A stretch of DNA of 64,000 nt from Marinobacterium_E sp035458585. Its GTDB lineage: Bacteria > Pseudomonadota > Gammaproteobacteria > Pseudomonadales > Balneatricaceae. The DNA lies in the NCBI GenBank assembly GCA_035458585.1, contig DATHZN010000083.1, positions 62,001-126,000 on the forward strand, read 5' to 3'. The position numbers and the translations under genes were made by a program. The notes below the pieces were generated by a model that worked only from the letters and a program-made list of their open reading frames with translations, did no database searches and had not been told where the DNA came from. Below, in pieces: positions 8,685 through 17,739 of the stretch; within the stretch, counting starts at the first letter, position 1, and each line of letters begins with the position of its first letter.

Positions 8685-10564
8685 GTCTCAGGGGGCAGTA
8701 CCTGCGTGTAGTAGGCCTGATCGTCCTCGCGCTAACCCTGGTCGCTGTCCTGCAGCAGTTTCTTGATTCTTACCTCGCAGGCGACTCACTAAAGGCTGTC
8801 CGATTGACAGAGACGACTCAAGGAAGTGAGAAGTTGCCACAGAGGTGGCAGGTGGAACGAGGTACGATTGAGACGCGAGTCTTCAGTTTTGACGTCTATA
8901 TAGATACGACCCCTGACGCGCAATTGGCGATCTATTTCCCCGCTTTTGAGCAGCGGTTGAAGGTTGAGATTAATCAACACCCTTTGGTTGCTTCTGAATT
9001 GACAAACAGTTGGTTTGGTCCCCTGACGCTGGCGACGGCCTTTATAGAGTTGCCGGCTGGGGTTTTGCGTCAGGGACATAATGAGGTTGAGGTGAGTGTT
9101 GAAGCGGGTCCGCTCGTTTCCGCGACCTTGTCGCCGTTTTTAATTGGAGAGACCGATGCGCTTCGCTCTGTTGCCAACTTGCGGAAATTTGTTGGTGTGG
9201 ACCTTGCCGAAATGTTGTTGGGTATTCACTTTTTGATGATTTTCATGTGCCTAATCGCGCTTTGGGAACACCCGCAAGAGTCCGGGTTTAAGTGGCTCAT
9301 GATTTCGCTGATCCCATCGACACTGTTTTCCTTTGGGATTATGTCGGGCTACATTCCGTCATTTTATCTGTTGACTCCGACACTGTTTATCTCATCTGTT
9401 GTGACCAGCGCAGCCCTTTACGGCTTCTCCTTTGCCGTTGAGGGTAAGTCACCACCTCGGTGGTTGATCCCTGGTGTATGTCTCTATCTGGTGGTACTGA
9501 TACCCACTGCCTTGCTCTTTCCAAGTGCGCTCAGAGCACTGGTGTTTCTGCTGGTTATACCACTTTTCATCCTGTTTCTTTTTGCCGGGCTTTGGCGTTT
9601 TATTGGATTAGTGGTTCGCTACCAAGGGGTTGGATACTTTTGGATCTGCATCGGTATAGCGTTGGTTCTATTCTCCACCTTGCGAGACTGGTCTATGAGG
9701 GCTGGGTTGATCAATGACGGTGTATTTCTTTGGACCAGTCCCGTTCGTACCCTCTTGCTCGTCGGCGTCTGCACCTTTCTATTGAGCCGTATGGGAAGTC
9801 GCACTGAGGCCTTGAGAATCAGTAACGATGAGATCACACAGCGCCTTCAGGAGCGCGAGACTGAGCTTGACGATCTTTACAGGCGTCGCCAACTTTCAAA
9901 ACAGCGTGAAGCCGTGGCTGAAGAGCGTGCACGCATACTGAAAGAGTTACACGATGGTGTTGCCGGTCAGTTGGTGGTGATCTCGACGCTCGCATCAAAG
10001 CGTGAACCTGATGCAGATGCGATACGTGTCACTGCCAAAAATGCGTTAACCGACCTGCGCTCTGTGGTTACTACACTGGCGATTAAAGAGACTGACTTGC
10101 TACAGATCCTCGGCATCTTTCGAGAAAAGTACCTATCTCAGCTCGACTCTCTCGGAGTCTCCGTTCACTGGAATCTGCTGCATGCTCCTGATGTGTACGG
10201 CTTCAACTCGCAGGATGCTCTCAATCTGACACGAATTCTGCAGGAAGCGCTGAATAACGCTGTAAAACACTCTGACTTGGAATCGATTAGCGTGTCAGCA
10301 GAAGAGCTTGAGTTGAATCCTGGCAATTTGGCTGTGAAACTGACCTTTGAAAGCCACGGGGTAGGTGGCTTTGAACCAGTAAACCTGGGACAAGGTTTGA
10401 ACAACATCGCACAGAGAGCTGATCAGCTTGGGGCCAGCGTCGACTTTGTGCCGCTTGTTGGTGGTCTGAGTCTAGTAGTATTTTTTAGGGTTGAACGTCG
10501 CGAGTCTGATAACAGGCTTTGGCTTGATAGAGCGGGCAATGAGTTTGATATGACCAGCAGCTAG
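8681..10564 (+). CDS. NarX/DesK-type sensor histidine kinase with multi-TM sensor
   Basis: 627 residues. A TM helix (~10-28) leads into an extracytoplasmic beta-rich domain (~40-165), then about seven TM helices (~175-385), the layout of 7TM-DISM sensors. A coiled coil leads to HisKA_3 with phospho-His in ELHDGVAGQL near residue 423. The ATPase N box is ILQEALNNAVKHS and the C-terminal glycine motif is GQGLNNIAQRA. The usual DxGxG G1 box reads ESHGVGG, lacking the Asp, so nucleotide binding may be altered. It is coupled to the upstream response regulator, its presumed substrate. Confidence 0.88.
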   Translation: MSLRGQYLRVVGLIVLALTLVAVLQQFLDSYLAGDSLKAVRLTETTQGSEKLPQRWQVERGTIETRVFSFDVYIDTTPDAQLAIYFPAFEQRLKVEINQHPLVASELTNSWFGPLTLATAFIELPAGVLRQGHNEVEVSVEAGPLVSATLSPFLIGETDALRSVANLRKFVGVDLAEMLLGIHFLMIFMCLIALWEHPQESGFKWLMISLIPSTLFSFGIMSGYIPSFYLLTPTLFISSVVTSAALYGFSFAVEGKSPPRWLIPGVCLYLVVLIPTALLFPSALRALVFLLVIPLFILFLFAGLWRFIGLVVRYQGVGYFWICIGIALVLFSTLRDWSMRAGLINDGVFLWTSPVRTLLLVGVCTFLLSRMGSRTEALRISNDEITQRLQERETELDDLYRRRQLSKQREAVAEERARILKELHDGVAGQLVVISTLASKREPDADAIRVTAKNALTDLRSVVTTLAIKETDLLQILGIFREKYLSQLDSLGVSVHWNLLHAPDVYGFNSQDALNLTRILQEALNNAVKHSDLESISVSAEELELNPGNLAVKLTFESHGVGGFEPVNLGQGLNNIAQRADQLGASVDFVPLVGGLSLVVFFRVERRESDNRLWLDRAGNEFDMTSS

Positions 10565-10653
10565 GTGTGTTGATTAGACACTTTAGGTCAGTTAATGATT
10601 CAAGCTGGTGCTTCTGTTTCAAGTGGGTTTACGCCGGGACTCGGTTAGCGAAA

Positions 10654-10679
10654 AAAAAGAGCGCCGAGGCGCTCTTTTT
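10654..10679. terminator. Bidirectional rho-independent terminator
   Basis: A GC-rich stem, GAGCGCC/GGCGCTC, is flanked by A8 on the left and T5 on the right. It works in both directions and separates the kinase gene (rightward) from rpsA (leftward, stop at 10697). Confidence 0.9.
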
Positions 10680-10696
10680 CGATGCATCAACAGGAA

Positions 10697-12373
10697 TTAC
10701 TTGTTGTTCATCTGTGCTTTGATGAGGTCACCAATGGTGGTTGGGCCTTCAACTTCGATCTCTGCGTTCTGAACTGCTTTCAGCGCCGCTTTCTCATCAG
10801 CCTGATCTTTCGCTTTGATTGACAGGTTGATAGCGCGGTTGCGGCGGTCAACGTTCACGATCTTAGCTTCAACACTGTCGCCAACGCTCAAAACAGAGGT
10901 TGCATCCTCTACACGGTCAGCTGAGAGTTCAGACACTTTCAATACCGCTTCAATGCCTTCAGCCAGTTCTACAGTGGCTGCTTTAGCGTCAACAGCGATA
11001 ACCTTGCCGGTTACGATTGCACCACGGTCGTTAGCTGCGAGGTACTCAGAGAACGGGTCGCTGGCCAGCTGCTTGATGCCCAGAGAGATACGCTCTTTCT
11101 CTGCGTCGATGGAGAGAATAACTGCTTCAACTTCATCGCCTTTCTTGAACTGACGCAGGGCAGTCTCAGCATCAGCTTCCCAAGTGATGTCAGACATGTG
11201 AACCAGACCGTCGAGGTCATTATCTAGGCCAACAAAGATACCGAAATCAGTGATGGTTTTGATAGTTCCTGAAACTTTATCGCCTGCAGCGTTCTGCTCG
11301 GAGAATGAAGTCCATGGGTTCTGAGTGCACTGCTTAATACCCAGAGAGATACGACGGCGCTCTTCATCAACGTCCAGTACCATCACTTCCACCTCTTCAT
11401 TGATCTGTACGATCTTAGATGGGTGGATGTTTTTGTTAGTCCAAGACATTTCTGAAACGTGTACCAGACCTTCAACACCGTCTTCCAACGATGCAAAACA
11501 ACCGTAGTCAGTCAGGTTGGTCACTTTCGCAGTTGCGCGAGTGCCTGCTGGGTAACGGTTCTTAATGGCTTCCCATGGGTCTTCTGAAAGCTGCTTCAGA
11601 CCCAGCGAAATACGGCCATTTTCCTGATCGAACTTGATGATCTTAACCGAGATTTCGTCGCCCGGTGTCAGCATTTCACTTGGGTGCGAGATGCGCTTCC
11701 ATGCCATGTCAGTGATGTGGAGCAGGCCATCGACGCCGCCCAGATCAATAAATGCACCGTAGTTAGTGAGGTTCTTAACGAAACCTTTAACCACCTGACC
11801 TTCTGCCAGAGACGCGAGGATTTCATCACGTTTTTCGCTGTTTGCTTCCTGCAGAACCGCACGACGAGATACCACTACGTTGTTGCGCTTCTGGTCAAGC
11901 TTGATCAGTTTGAATTCAAGCTCTTTCCCTTCGAGGTGATCAACGTCACGAACGGGGCGTACGTCTACCAGTGAACCTGGCAGGAAACCCTGGATGTTGT
12001 TGATGCTAACTGTGAAGCCGCCTTTGACCTTGCCAGAGATAAAACCCTTAACAACTTCTTCAGCTTCAAATTTGGTCTGTAGAACTTCCCAAGCTTCAGA
12101 GCGTTTCGCTTTTTCGCGAGACAGTTTTGTCTCGCCAAAACCGTCTTCAACGGCTTCCAGTGCAACTTTAACGCTGTCACCGATAGCGATTTCGAGTTCG
12201 TTCGCATCGTTCAGGAACTGTGAACGTGGAATTACAGCTTCTGATTTCAGGCCGGCATTTACAGTAACCCAGTCGCTGTCGATATCAACAACTTCACCAG
12301 TTACCAGTGTGCCTGGAGTCATCGCAAGGTCTTTGAGGGATTCTTCAAACAGATCAGCAAAGCTTTCGCTCAT
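10697..12373 (-). CDS. rpsA: 30S ribosomal protein S1
   Basis: A 558-residue protein with six S1 (OB-fold) repeats, the usual gammaproteobacterial length and architecture. Repeats 3-6 end in the typical ISLGIKQ/ISLGLKQ motif and the N-terminus MSESFADLFEESL is characteristic. S1 binds mRNA on the 30S subunit and promotes initiation on weak Shine-Dalgarno sites. Here it is followed by a terminator instead of ihfB and is not preceded by cmk, as in many relatives. Upstream on the same strand are a coiled-coil protein gene and prc. The 179-base leader may carry promoters and autoregulatory RNA, but no specific element was identified. Confidence 0.97.
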   Translation of the reverse strand: MSESFADLFEESLKDLAMTPGTLVTGEVVDIDSDWVTVNAGLKSEAVIPRSQFLNDANELEIAIGDSVKVALEAVEDGFGETKLSREKAKRSEAWEVLQTKFEAEEVVKGFISGKVKGGFTVSINNIQGFLPGSLVDVRPVRDVDHLEGKELEFKLIKLDQKRNNVVVSRRAVLQEANSEKRDEILASLAEGQVVKGFVKNLTNYGAFIDLGGVDGLLHITDMAWKRISHPSEMLTPGDEISVKIIKFDQENGRISLGLKQLSEDPWEAIKNRYPAGTRATAKVTNLTDYGCFASLEDGVEGLVHVSEMSWTNKNIHPSKIVQINEEVEVMVLDVDEERRRISLGIKQCTQNPWTSFSEQNAAGDKVSGTIKTITDFGIFVGLDNDLDGLVHMSDITWEADAETALRQFKKGDEVEAVILSIDAEKERISLGIKQLASDPFSEYLAANDRGAIVTGKVIAVDAKAATVELAEGIEAVLKVSELSADRVEDATSVLSVGDSVEAKIVNVDRRNRAINLSIKAKDQADEKAALKAVQNAEIEVEGPTTIGDLIKAQMNNK

Positions 12374-12552
12374 GAAATTTTCCTAATAAATAGATGCCTT
12401 TACGGCTATCTAGCCTACACCATCGGCTGTGCAGGGTCGGTTTCAAATACGTCTTATCAAGGGACTCGGCCGATGTGTGTCCAAAGTCAAGACGTGAAGT
12501 GACGCAAAATTATACAGAAGCTGCTTGAAAAAAGGTAGTGCTGTCGGTCCGG

Positions 12553-13332
12553 TTATCCGCTGATTGCGCTCTGCATCACGGCATCCAGAGCTTCGCGAAA
12601 GCTGCGTTGGCAGGGCGGTAGAACCACATCAAGGTCCTCCTTCAACGCCTCCGAGAGAGGATTAAGATCTGGTTCCTGTAACCAGGCTGCAACCGAGCGT
12701 AATTCGGCATTGGTGTTGGCGGCGACGCTTAAGGCGTTAGCAACGCAGAAAGTGTAGGTGGGTAAGTAGCGTCGGATGACAATTGCTTTGCGTGCATCAT
12801 CTAGGATCAGGTCATAAGTGCGAACCACATGGATATACTCTTGCTGTCCGGCGATTGCCATTAACTGGATCATCAGGCTGGAGTACTGTTCGGCTTCCGG
12901 TAGAGCCCGCAGACGTTGCTCGAGCTCTTGACGAACTCTTGCAAGTTCCAGATCAAACTGTTCAGGTGCGTAACGTTCGTTGGTGTCTCGGTAATCCTCC
13001 AACTGTGCCACCTGAGCTTCAAGCTTCTCTAGCTTTAATTTGAGTGTCTGATTCTCCTCGATTAGCTTATTACGGTCGCGGATAAGACTCTCAACGACGC
13101 GCTCTTCAGGGGTCAACTCATCTTCGGCAAAAGTCGCAGGTAACTGAGTCACCCCCAACTCACCCACGGTGGTAGTAAACTGCTGACCCGGCATTACCGC
13201 CAGTCCGAATTTTTCAAATTGAACGGTGTTAGAGGATTGCTGCGACGCCAGTATTGGATAGAGAAAATAACCTCCAACACCCAGAACAACTAATACGACA
13301 ATCGCTACAGCAGCCCCAACCCAAGATTTCAT
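12553..13332 (-). CDS. Membrane-anchored coiled-coil protein, unknown function
   Basis: A 259-residue protein with an N-terminal TM segment or uncleaved signal anchor (residues ~5-28). A coiled coil follows at ~80-135, rich in Leu/Glu/Lys heptads, and then a helical C-terminal domain with two cysteines. It probably faces the periplasm. It lies eight bases after prc, so the two are likely co-transcribed, which suggests a role linked to envelope proteolysis. No family is recognised. Confidence 0.75.
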   Translation of the reverse strand: MKSWVGAAVAIVVLVVLGVGGYFLYPILASQQSSNTVQFEKFGLAVMPGQQFTTTVGELGVTQLPATFAEDELTPEERVVESLIRDRNKLIEENQTLKLKLEKLEAQVAQLEDYRDTNERYAPEQFDLELARVRQELEQRLRALPEAEQYSSLMIQLMAIAGQQEYIHVVRTYDLILDDARKAIVIRRYLPTYTFCVANALSVAANTNAELRSVAAWLQEPDLNPLSEALKEDLDVVLPPCQRSFREALDAVMQSAISG

Positions 13333-13340
13333 TCTTCTAG

Positions 13341-15398
13341 TTAGCCCTTGAGTTGTTCGCCATGCTGAAGCTGTAGTTCGATCAGATCGACAGTCAGCTC
13401 TCCAGACTCGCGAATCAGCGCTTCAGAGTCGGCATTCAGCGGTTGGCTGCCGGTCGGCTCTGTCTCTGCTAAAAGGTCATCCAATGACGCAATAGGCGTC
13501 TCATTTTTTGCACGGCGTCGGGCGTTTTCAATATCAAGCTGTGCTTTGTCGAACTTCTCACGTTGATCACGAAGCGCTTGCTCATTCAGAGGAATCTGGG
13601 TAATACCCTTCTGCTCTTTTATCAATCGCAGCTCCTCACGCATGTGGTTAAAATCAGGGTCGCCTGCGGTGCGCTGCTTGGAGCGGTTGTTGAGTTCCGG
13701 CAACCAACGATCCAGCTGTGAGTAGCGGCCATAGCGAACGGGTCTCACCTGATCCCAGGGGAGTGCAAAGTCGAGCGCGCTCTCACCGATCTCCTGCTCG
13801 TCGATGAGCGCTGGGAAGTTGATATCGGGAGCTACTCCCTGGTGCTGTGTGCTCTCGCCTGAAATACGGTAAAACTTTGCAGTAGTCAGCTTAACCTGGC
13901 CATGTTCCAGGGGCTGGAGTGTCTGTACCGTCCCTTTTCCGAAACTCCGGTTGCCTACTACCAGCCCTCGACGATAATCCTGAATGGCGCCTGCGAAGAT
14001 CTCTGAGGCGGATGCACTCAGGCGGTTTATCATCACCGTAAGCGGTCCGGTCCAGGCGGTTTGAGGGTCATAGTCACCCAGCACATCCACCCGGCCGTTA
14101 GAGTCACGGATCTGCACAGTGGGGCCGCGACTAATAAACAGACCAACCAATTCGTTTGCCTCGCGCAGTGAGCCGCCGCCGTTGTCACGTAAATCGATGA
14201 TGAGTCCATCGATCTCCTGTTGTTTAAGTTCATCAATTAGCATGGCTACATCGCGTGTGGTGCTGCGGTAGTTGGGATCACCCTTCTGCAGAGCTGCAAA
14301 GTCGATATAAAAGGCGGGAACCTCAATTACGCCAAGTTTGTAATCGACCCCCTCGCGATTGATGCGGATGACTCGGCTCTGGGCGGCCTGCTCCTCCAAC
14401 TGCACTTTATTACGTACCAGGCTCACAATACGACGTCCTGAACCGTCAGTGGCACCGGCAGGGATCACTTCTAAGCGCACGACTGAATCTTTCGGTCCGC
14501 GGATCAGTTGTACTACATCATCCAGGCGCATGCCGACGACATCTTCAAATTCGCCATCCTCTCCCTGGGCGACACCAACGATGAGGTCCGCCGGATTGAG
14601 TTGACCGCTTTTATCTGCAGGGCCTGCGGGTACGAGACTCACGATCTTGGTAAATTCATCTTCGGTCTGCAGAACAGCGCCTATTCCCTCTAGCGAGAGA
14701 CTCATATTGATCTGAAAGTTCTCAGACACACGTGGTGAAAAGTAGGATGTGTGTGGGTCGTAACTGTTGGCCAGCGCATTGGCAAAGGTCTGGAACACAT
14801 CATCAGCTTCAGACTGCTGTGCACGATTACGTTGCGCAGTGTAGCGCTTGGTCAGGGTCTCCACTGCCTCCTCTTTTGTACGATCTGCTAGCTTCAGATT
14901 GAGCAGTGCACTTTTAAGTCGTTTATCCCAGTAGTTATCTGCCTCAGCCTGATCAGCGAACCAAGGTGCATCTTCGCGACTGACGGGGAGGGCATCCTGG
15001 TCGGTAAACTGATAGCTTATGCCAGCCGCCAACTTATCCAACAGATAGTTTTGGCGGTTATTAAAGCGCGTCAGATACAGATCGTATATTGAGTAGGCGA
15101 CCGACAGATCTCCTTTGCGGATCTGGTCATCGATCTGGTCTCTGAATCGGCTGTAATTGTCTATGTCTGATTGCAAAAAATAAGATCGCGACGGATCAAG
15201 AATTTCGATGTAGCGATCGAATACCAGTGCTGAGAGCTTGTCATCCAGCTGCTGACTGCGGTAATGGCCCTTCTCGAATGCACGAGCGACCGATTTAAGC
15301 GCACTCGATTGGATTTCGGTGGGTTCCAGCGCTGCAAAAGCGCTCAGTGGTAGCAGTAGTGCCAGCATTGGAATAAGTAGTCGCTGTCCAAATCGCAC
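13341..15398 (-). CDS. prc: Carboxy-terminal (tail-specific) protease
   Basis: A 685-residue periplasmic S41 protease with an N-terminal signal peptide (LLIPMLALLLPLSAFA). An N-terminal helical region (~30-210) is followed by a PDZ domain (~230-320) and the S41 core. The Ser/Lys dyad is visible as NRLSASASEIF (Ser) and FGKGTVQTL (Lys). The C-terminal extension is usual for Prc. It degrades or trims envelope proteins from their C-termini, including penicillin-binding protein precursors in E. coli. The start matches the signal peptide and has AGGAGAA upstream. Confidence 0.95.
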   Translation of the reverse strand: MRFGQRLLIPMLALLLPLSAFAALEPTEIQSSALKSVARAFEKGHYRSQQLDDKLSALVFDRYIEILDPSRSYFLQSDIDNYSRFRDQIDDQIRKGDLSVAYSIYDLYLTRFNNRQNYLLDKLAAGISYQFTDQDALPVSREDAPWFADQAEADNYWDKRLKSALLNLKLADRTKEEAVETLTKRYTAQRNRAQQSEADDVFQTFANALANSYDPHTSYFSPRVSENFQINMSLSLEGIGAVLQTEDEFTKIVSLVPAGPADKSGQLNPADLIVGVAQGEDGEFEDVVGMRLDDVVQLIRGPKDSVVRLEVIPAGATDGSGRRIVSLVRNKVQLEEQAAQSRVIRINREGVDYKLGVIEVPAFYIDFAALQKGDPNYRSTTRDVAMLIDELKQQEIDGLIIDLRDNGGGSLREANELVGLFISRGPTVQIRDSNGRVDVLGDYDPQTAWTGPLTVMINRLSASASEIFAGAIQDYRRGLVVGNRSFGKGTVQTLQPLEHGQVKLTTAKFYRISGESTQHQGVAPDINFPALIDEQEIGESALDFALPWDQVRPVRYGRYSQLDRWLPELNNRSKQRTAGDPDFNHMREELRLIKEQKGITQIPLNEQALRDQREKFDKAQLDIENARRRAKNETPIASLDDLLAETEPTGSQPLNADSEALIRESGELTVDLIELQLQHGEQLKG

Positions 15399-15500
15399 AG
15401 TAGTTCTCCTTGCAGGTTCCGTTTTGCTTAATGAAACGGAATAAGACTTAATTGAGTGTAGGCCAGCACGCAGGAAGATGTAAAATACTCAATAGCTTAG

Positions 15501-16049
15501 GTGAATTTTGAGGGTAAAGCTTTGCGTCTGTTAGTACTGCTGTGCATCGGTCTGCTACTCACGGCCTGTGATTCGGATTCGAAATCTGAAGCCGAACGCG
15601 AGGCCTTTCGTGCCGAACTCATTGATAAAGCACTCAACGACGATACGCGGAAAATGGGGGATCAGTTCCTCGCTACGAATGCCCAGAAAGCAGGGGTTGT
15701 GGTCCGCCCGAGCGGTCTTCAATACAGAGTATTGCAGGCTGGCAATGGCGATAAACCGACGCTGGATCAGTATGTTGTCGTCAACTACCAAGGAGAGCGC
15801 GTTGATGGAGCTGCAATAGACTCATCGAGGCCGGGTAAGCCGGCTACCTTTCCTCTCAAGCAGGTTATTAAAGGCTGGCGCGAAGGGCTCAGTCTGATGG
15901 AGAAAGGGGCAAAATGGGAGCTCTTTATTCCACCTGATCTGGCGTACGGTGCTACCAGCCCATCTGAACTTATACCGGCTAACTCAACACTTATATTTAC
16001 CGTTGAACTGGTGGATATCCTCGATACTGCCCCGAAGGAGGCACAATGA
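15501..16049 (+). CDS. FKBP-type peptidyl-prolyl isomerase lipoprotein
   Basis: Up to 182 residues with a lipoprotein signal (VLLCIGLLLTAC) and one C-terminal FKBP domain (~70-175) with the usual VVVNYQGE, FPLKQVIKGWREGL and IPPDLAYG segments. It should be a membrane-tethered periplasmic prolyl isomerase/chaperone. Start choice is uncertain: GTG at 15501 has no clear ribosome site, whereas TTG at 15522 has GAGGG six bases upstream and gives a compact signal peptide (MRLLVLLC). I keep the longer form and regard the shorter as likely. It overlaps the aminopeptidase start by four bases. Confidence 0.87.
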   Translation: MNFEGKALRLLVLLCIGLLLTACDSDSKSEAEREAFRAELIDKALNDDTRKMGDQFLATNAQKAGVVVRPSGLQYRVLQAGNGDKPTLDQYVVVNYQGERVDGAAIDSSRPGKPATFPLKQVIKGWREGLSLMEKGAKWELFIPPDLAYGATSPSELIPANSTLIFTVELVDILDTAPKEAQ

Positions 16050-17323
16050 ATCCAGAACAGTTTTCTCAGCAGTTATTGAAATTTCTCGATAGCAGTCCAA
16101 CGCCATTTCACGCTACTGAAAATCTCGCGCAGGCACTTTCGCTTGCGGGGTTTGTTGAGGTCAAAGAGGCTGATGCCTGGGACATCAAGGCAGGACAGGG
16201 CTACTACCTGCTACGTAATGACTCATCCATACTGGCCTGGCGTCAACCCGAAAGTTTCAGTGCGGGATTGCGAATGGTGGGCGCACATACCGATTCGCCT
16301 TGTCTAAAAGTCAAGCCAAACCCTGAAATTTACCGGTTTGGCTATCATCAGTTGGGCGTTGAGGTGTACGGCGGTCTATTGATGAATCCCTGGTTTGATC
16401 GCGACCTTAGCCTAGCAGGTCGCGTCAGCTATCTGGATGAGTCCGGGGAGCTGAAACATGAGCTGATTGACTATGTAGACGCGATAGGGTCCATTCCAAA
16501 TCTGGCTATCCATCTGGATCGAGAGGCTAATACTGCTCGCACGGTGAATGCTCAGTTGCACCTGCCGGTGCTGCTCGGGCAAGGCGAGGATAAGCTGAAT
16601 TTACGGGAGATGCTGGCGGACAAATTGCGTCAGCAAGGACGCAGTGTCGGTCAGGTACTCGATTATGAGCTCAGCTTCTATGACACCCAGGGAGCCAGTC
16701 TGATTGGCCTCAAACGTGAGTTTATCGCCTCAGCCCGGCTTGATAACCTACTGAGCTGTTTTATCGGTCTGCAGTCGCTTATTTATGCCTCTCCGGGACA
16801 GGCGCAGGTGCTGATCTGTACAGATCATGAGGAGATTGGCAGTACCAGTGCCTGTGGCGCTGCAGGTCCTATGCTAGAGCAATGGCTGGAGCGGATAATA
16901 CCCGATAACGAAGTTCGTAATCGCGCACTTGCAGCTTCAATGCTGATCTCAGCAGATAACGCTCATGGGGTTCACCCTAACTACGCTGACAAGCATGATG
17001 AGAACCACGGTCCTCTGCTTAACTCCGGCCCCGTTATCAAACTCAACGCTAACCAACGCTATGCCACTAACAGTGAGACGAGTGCAACCTTCAAGCAGAT
17101 TGCCCTGCAGGAGGAGGTGGATGTTCAGGCCTTTGTGGTCCGCTCGGATATGGGGTGCGGAAGCACGATCGGTCCTATCACAGCAGCAGAGGTCGGAGTT
17201 CGTACAGTCGATATTGGCGTGCCGCAGTTTGCTATGCACTCAATACGTGAGATGGCTGGTGTGCATGACGCCCACGGACTTTATCGCATACTTAAACGGT
17301 TTTATGCCAAGTCGAGGGTCTGA
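16046..17323 (+). CDS. apeB: M18 family aminopeptidase
   Basis: A 425-residue cytoplasmic metalloaminopeptidase of the M18 (aspartyl aminopeptidase-like) family. Di-zinc ligands and catalytic residues are seen in GAHTDSPCLKVKP, LDNLLSC, DHEEIGS, SADNAHGVHPNY and, near the C-terminus, PQFAMHSIREM. Length is normal. It begins inside the stop of the FKBP gene and is followed two bases later by a thioesterase, so the three form one unit. Confidence 0.93.
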   Translation: MNPEQFSQQLLKFLDSSPTPFHATENLAQALSLAGFVEVKEADAWDIKAGQGYYLLRNDSSILAWRQPESFSAGLRMVGAHTDSPCLKVKPNPEIYRFGYHQLGVEVYGGLLMNPWFDRDLSLAGRVSYLDESGELKHELIDYVDAIGSIPNLAIHLDREANTARTVNAQLHLPVLLGQGEDKLNLREMLADKLRQQGRSVGQVLDYELSFYDTQGASLIGLKREFIASARLDNLLSCFIGLQSLIYASPGQAQVLICTDHEEIGSTSACGAAGPMLEQWLERIIPDNEVRNRALAASMLISADNAHGVHPNYADKHDENHGPLLNSGPVIKLNANQRYATNSETSATFKQIALQEEVDVQAFVVRSDMGCGSTIGPITAAEVGVRTVDIGVPQFAMHSIREMAGVHDAHGLYRILKRFYAKSRV

Positions 17324-17325
17324 TT

Positions 17326-17739
17326 GTGTTGAATACGGTGGCTCAATTAACGCAATTCATGCTGGATCATTTTCCTCAGGGTGTGGACTTTGGGCAGCTT
17401 GAGGAGGTCGGCGACGGATGGGTTCTGATGCGCCTGAGTGTGGCTGACTCGCATCTGCGCCCGGGAGGTACAGTCTCAGGTCCCACAATGATGGGGTTGG
17501 CTGATGTGGCGATCTGGTCGGCGTTGCAGACTAAAATAGGACCGTCGCCGTTAACCGTCACCAGCAACCTCAACATTAACTTTTTGGCCAAGCCAGAACC
17601 GGTTGATATTTTAGCTCGTGCCCGGATCTTACGTGTAGGAAAGCGCAACGGTGTAGGTGAGTGTTACATCTACTCAGGCTCGGAAGAGAGAATGGTGGCC
17701 CATGTGACGGCCAACTACTCCATCCCGAGCCACCCGTAA
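17326..17739 (+). CDS. PaaI-type hotdog-fold acyl-CoA thioesterase
   Basis: A 137-residue single hotdog domain with RPGGTVSGPTMMGLADVAIW, the catalytic-loop region of PaaI/YdiI-type thioesterases, and a C-terminal VAHVTANYSIP strand. It probably hydrolyses acyl-CoA esters; the substrate cannot be told. GTG start, with GAGGG seven bases upstream. The stop abuts, without spacing, the stop of the convergent aldo/keto reductase gene. Confidence 0.85.
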   Translation: MLNTVAQLTQFMLDHFPQGVDFGQLEEVGDGWVLMRLSVADSHLRPGGTVSGPTMMGLADVAIWSALQTKIGPSPLTVTSNLNINFLAKPEPVDILARARILRVGKRNGVGECYIYSGSEERMVAHVTANYSIPSHP

